In this document: one piece after another, positions 63,316-64,000 of the stretch | How the letters are laid out: each line of letters starts with the position of its first letter | How positions within the stretch are numbered: position 1 is the first letter of the stretch | Assembly: GCA_014801815.1 (NCBI GenBank) | Contig: JAAVDM010000034.1 | Location: forward strand, 1-64,000 | Length of the DNA stretch: 64,000 bases | Origin: Bacteroides sp. | Lineage (GTDB): Bacteria > Bacteroidota > Bacteroidia > Bacteroidales > Muribaculaceae | Reading direction: 5' to 3' | Notes under the pieces: generated by a model | The model's input: only the letters and a program-made list of their open reading frames with translations | What the model was told of the DNA's origin: nothing | Database searches by the model: none | Position numbers and translations under genes: made by a program

Positions 63316-63756
63316 ATGAAGTATACACCTGACAATATTACCCATCTTGATCAAGATGAGATATTCGTATTCGGCAGTAATCTTGCCGGCCAGCATCTTG
63401 GCGGTGCAGCCCGTACAGCCCTTGAACACTTCGGTGCGGTGATGGGGCAGGGTGTAGGTCTGCAGGGGCAGTCGTATGCCATACCCACCATGCAGGGCGG
63501 AGTCGAGACTATCAAGCCATACGTCGATGAATTTATACGTCTGGCTACCGAATGGGACCAGACCACTTTCTATGTGACACGCATAGGGTGTGGAATAGCC
63601 GGCTTTACCGATGAGCAGATAGCACCGCTGTTCCGTGATGCCTTAGGACTGTATAATGTCCGTCTGCCCAAAAGTTTTGTCGATATACTGACACGTGACC
63701 GTAAATCGGATAACGGTTCTGAAACTGAAGATGCAAAAGAGACCGGAAGTAAATAA
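63316..63756 (+). CDS. A1S_2505-like protein
   Basis: 146 residues: IFVFGSNLAGQHLGGAARTALEHFGAVMGQGVGLQGQSYAIPTM, FYVTRIGCGIAGFTDEQIAPLF. The G-S-N-x-x-G-x-H-x-G-A-A and IGCGIAG motifs mark a small family with a macro-domain-like look, widely spread in bacteria and phages. Function unknown; binding of an ADP-ribose-type ligand is an inference. A leader motif copy (TTAAGAGCTACTTAATT) separates it from the next gene. Confidence 0.8.
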   Translation: MKYTPDNITHLDQDEIFVFGSNLAGQHLGGAARTALEHFGAVMGQGVGLQGQSYAIPTMQGGVETIKPYVDEFIRLATEWDQTTFYVTRIGCGIAGFTDEQIAPLFRDALGLYNVRLPKSFVDILTRDRKSDNGSETEDAKETGSK

Positions 63757-63796
63757 CAACTGCTTAAGAGCTACTTAATTGAACACACACAGTAGA

Positions 63797-64000
63797 ATGA
63801 AGAGTAATATAAAACCGTCGGTCCCCCTGCTGTCATCCGGCATATTGGCTTTAGGTCTGCTGTCGGTTGGCGCTTTTATAAAGGCCGGTATAGATAATTT
63901 CTCCAATCGCGACCGGCAGGTGTCGGTACGTGGTCTGTCCGAACGCACTGTGGAGGCTGATTATGTGACATGGCCCATACAGTATCGTGTGGCAGGTGAC
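63797..64000 (+). CDS. SIMPL-domain (DUF541) protein, N-terminal part
   Basis: The frame runs off the window after 68 codons. A transmembrane or signal anchor (LLSSGILALGLLSVGAFIKAGI) is followed by RQVSVRGLSERTVEADYVTWPIQYRVAGD, the start of a SIMPL/DUF541 domain (envelope proteins such as BP26 and YggE). Confidence 0.75.
   Translation, partial: MKSNIKPSVPLLSSGILALGLLSVGAFIKAGIDNFSNRDRQVSVRGLSERTVEADYVTWPIQYRVAGD

Noticed and set aside
63316..63756. Prophage remnant
   Set aside because: The A1S_2505 family is sometimes named a phage protein, but no other phage genes are near.

Overview
The window looks like chromosomal DNA of a gut Bacteroidales bacterium, most likely Muribaculaceae (family level is inference). 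Support: many promoters fit the Bacteroidetes pattern TTTG-N19-21-TAnnTTTG; Bacteroidetes-type families are present (DUF4270 and DUF5723 proteins, short GT5 protein beside panC, AddB-like PD-(D/E)XK nuclease); and the housekeeping genes use moderately GC-rich codons. There is no rRNA and no CRISPR array.

Layout. 1-7340: end of an OmpA-family gene, gdhA, tRNA-Thr(CGT), ridA, a Uup-like ABC-F ATPase, a Crp/Fnr regulator and a secreted repeat protein. 7350-20491: an AT-rich accessory block on the minus strand. Eight tightly packed genes (perhaps nine) encode a Ser/Thr-kinase-like protein, a TerY-type vWA protein, a PP2C phosphatase, an Hsp70, a zinc-ribbon/transmembrane/LysM protein, a 1411-residue helical-repeat protein, a J-domain-like protein without HPD, and a GrpE-like protein. 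Upstream of the kinase, two 16-bp inverted repeats flank about 167 bp carrying a promoter that now points away from the operon, and a tyrosine recombinase gene follows. I read this as a phase-variable (ON/OFF) TerY-P signalling module with its own Hsp70/J/GrpE-like chaperone set, presently OFF. This is the main discovery candidate.

21000-30600: MscS-like channel, a membrane protein plus XRE regulator pair, an ADP-ribosylglycohydrolase/NrtR-like Nudix operon with two palindromic operators, a YbiT-like ABC-F protein, an LEA-like 11-mer repeat protein, an exonuclease and an epimerase. 30700-38830 is mostly minus strand: hydrolases (one interrupted by an amber codon), small secreted proteins, flavodoxin, CapA-like, DUF4270 and GT5 proteins. 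39100-47200: panC-panD-ffh, a YgbA-like protein, DUF5723, galE plus nucleotidyltransferase, and holB. 47800-51281: aspT-aspD, an aspartate/alanine exchange and decarboxylation module. 51365-54884: a scar region with an integrase fragment and a frameshifted Abi gene, then an ECF sigma/anti-sigma-like/CPBP/lipoprotein operon. 55234-64000: AddB-like nuclease, rplY, pth, a BtpA-like/GH35 operon, an A1S_2505-like protein and a partial SIMPL protein.

Two genome-wide habits show. Many genes end in very long, near-perfect palindromes (up to 82 bp). A motif of the form AAGAGCTACTTAATTAA recurs in 5' leaders and also forms the ends of a MITE-like element present in at least two fuller copies.
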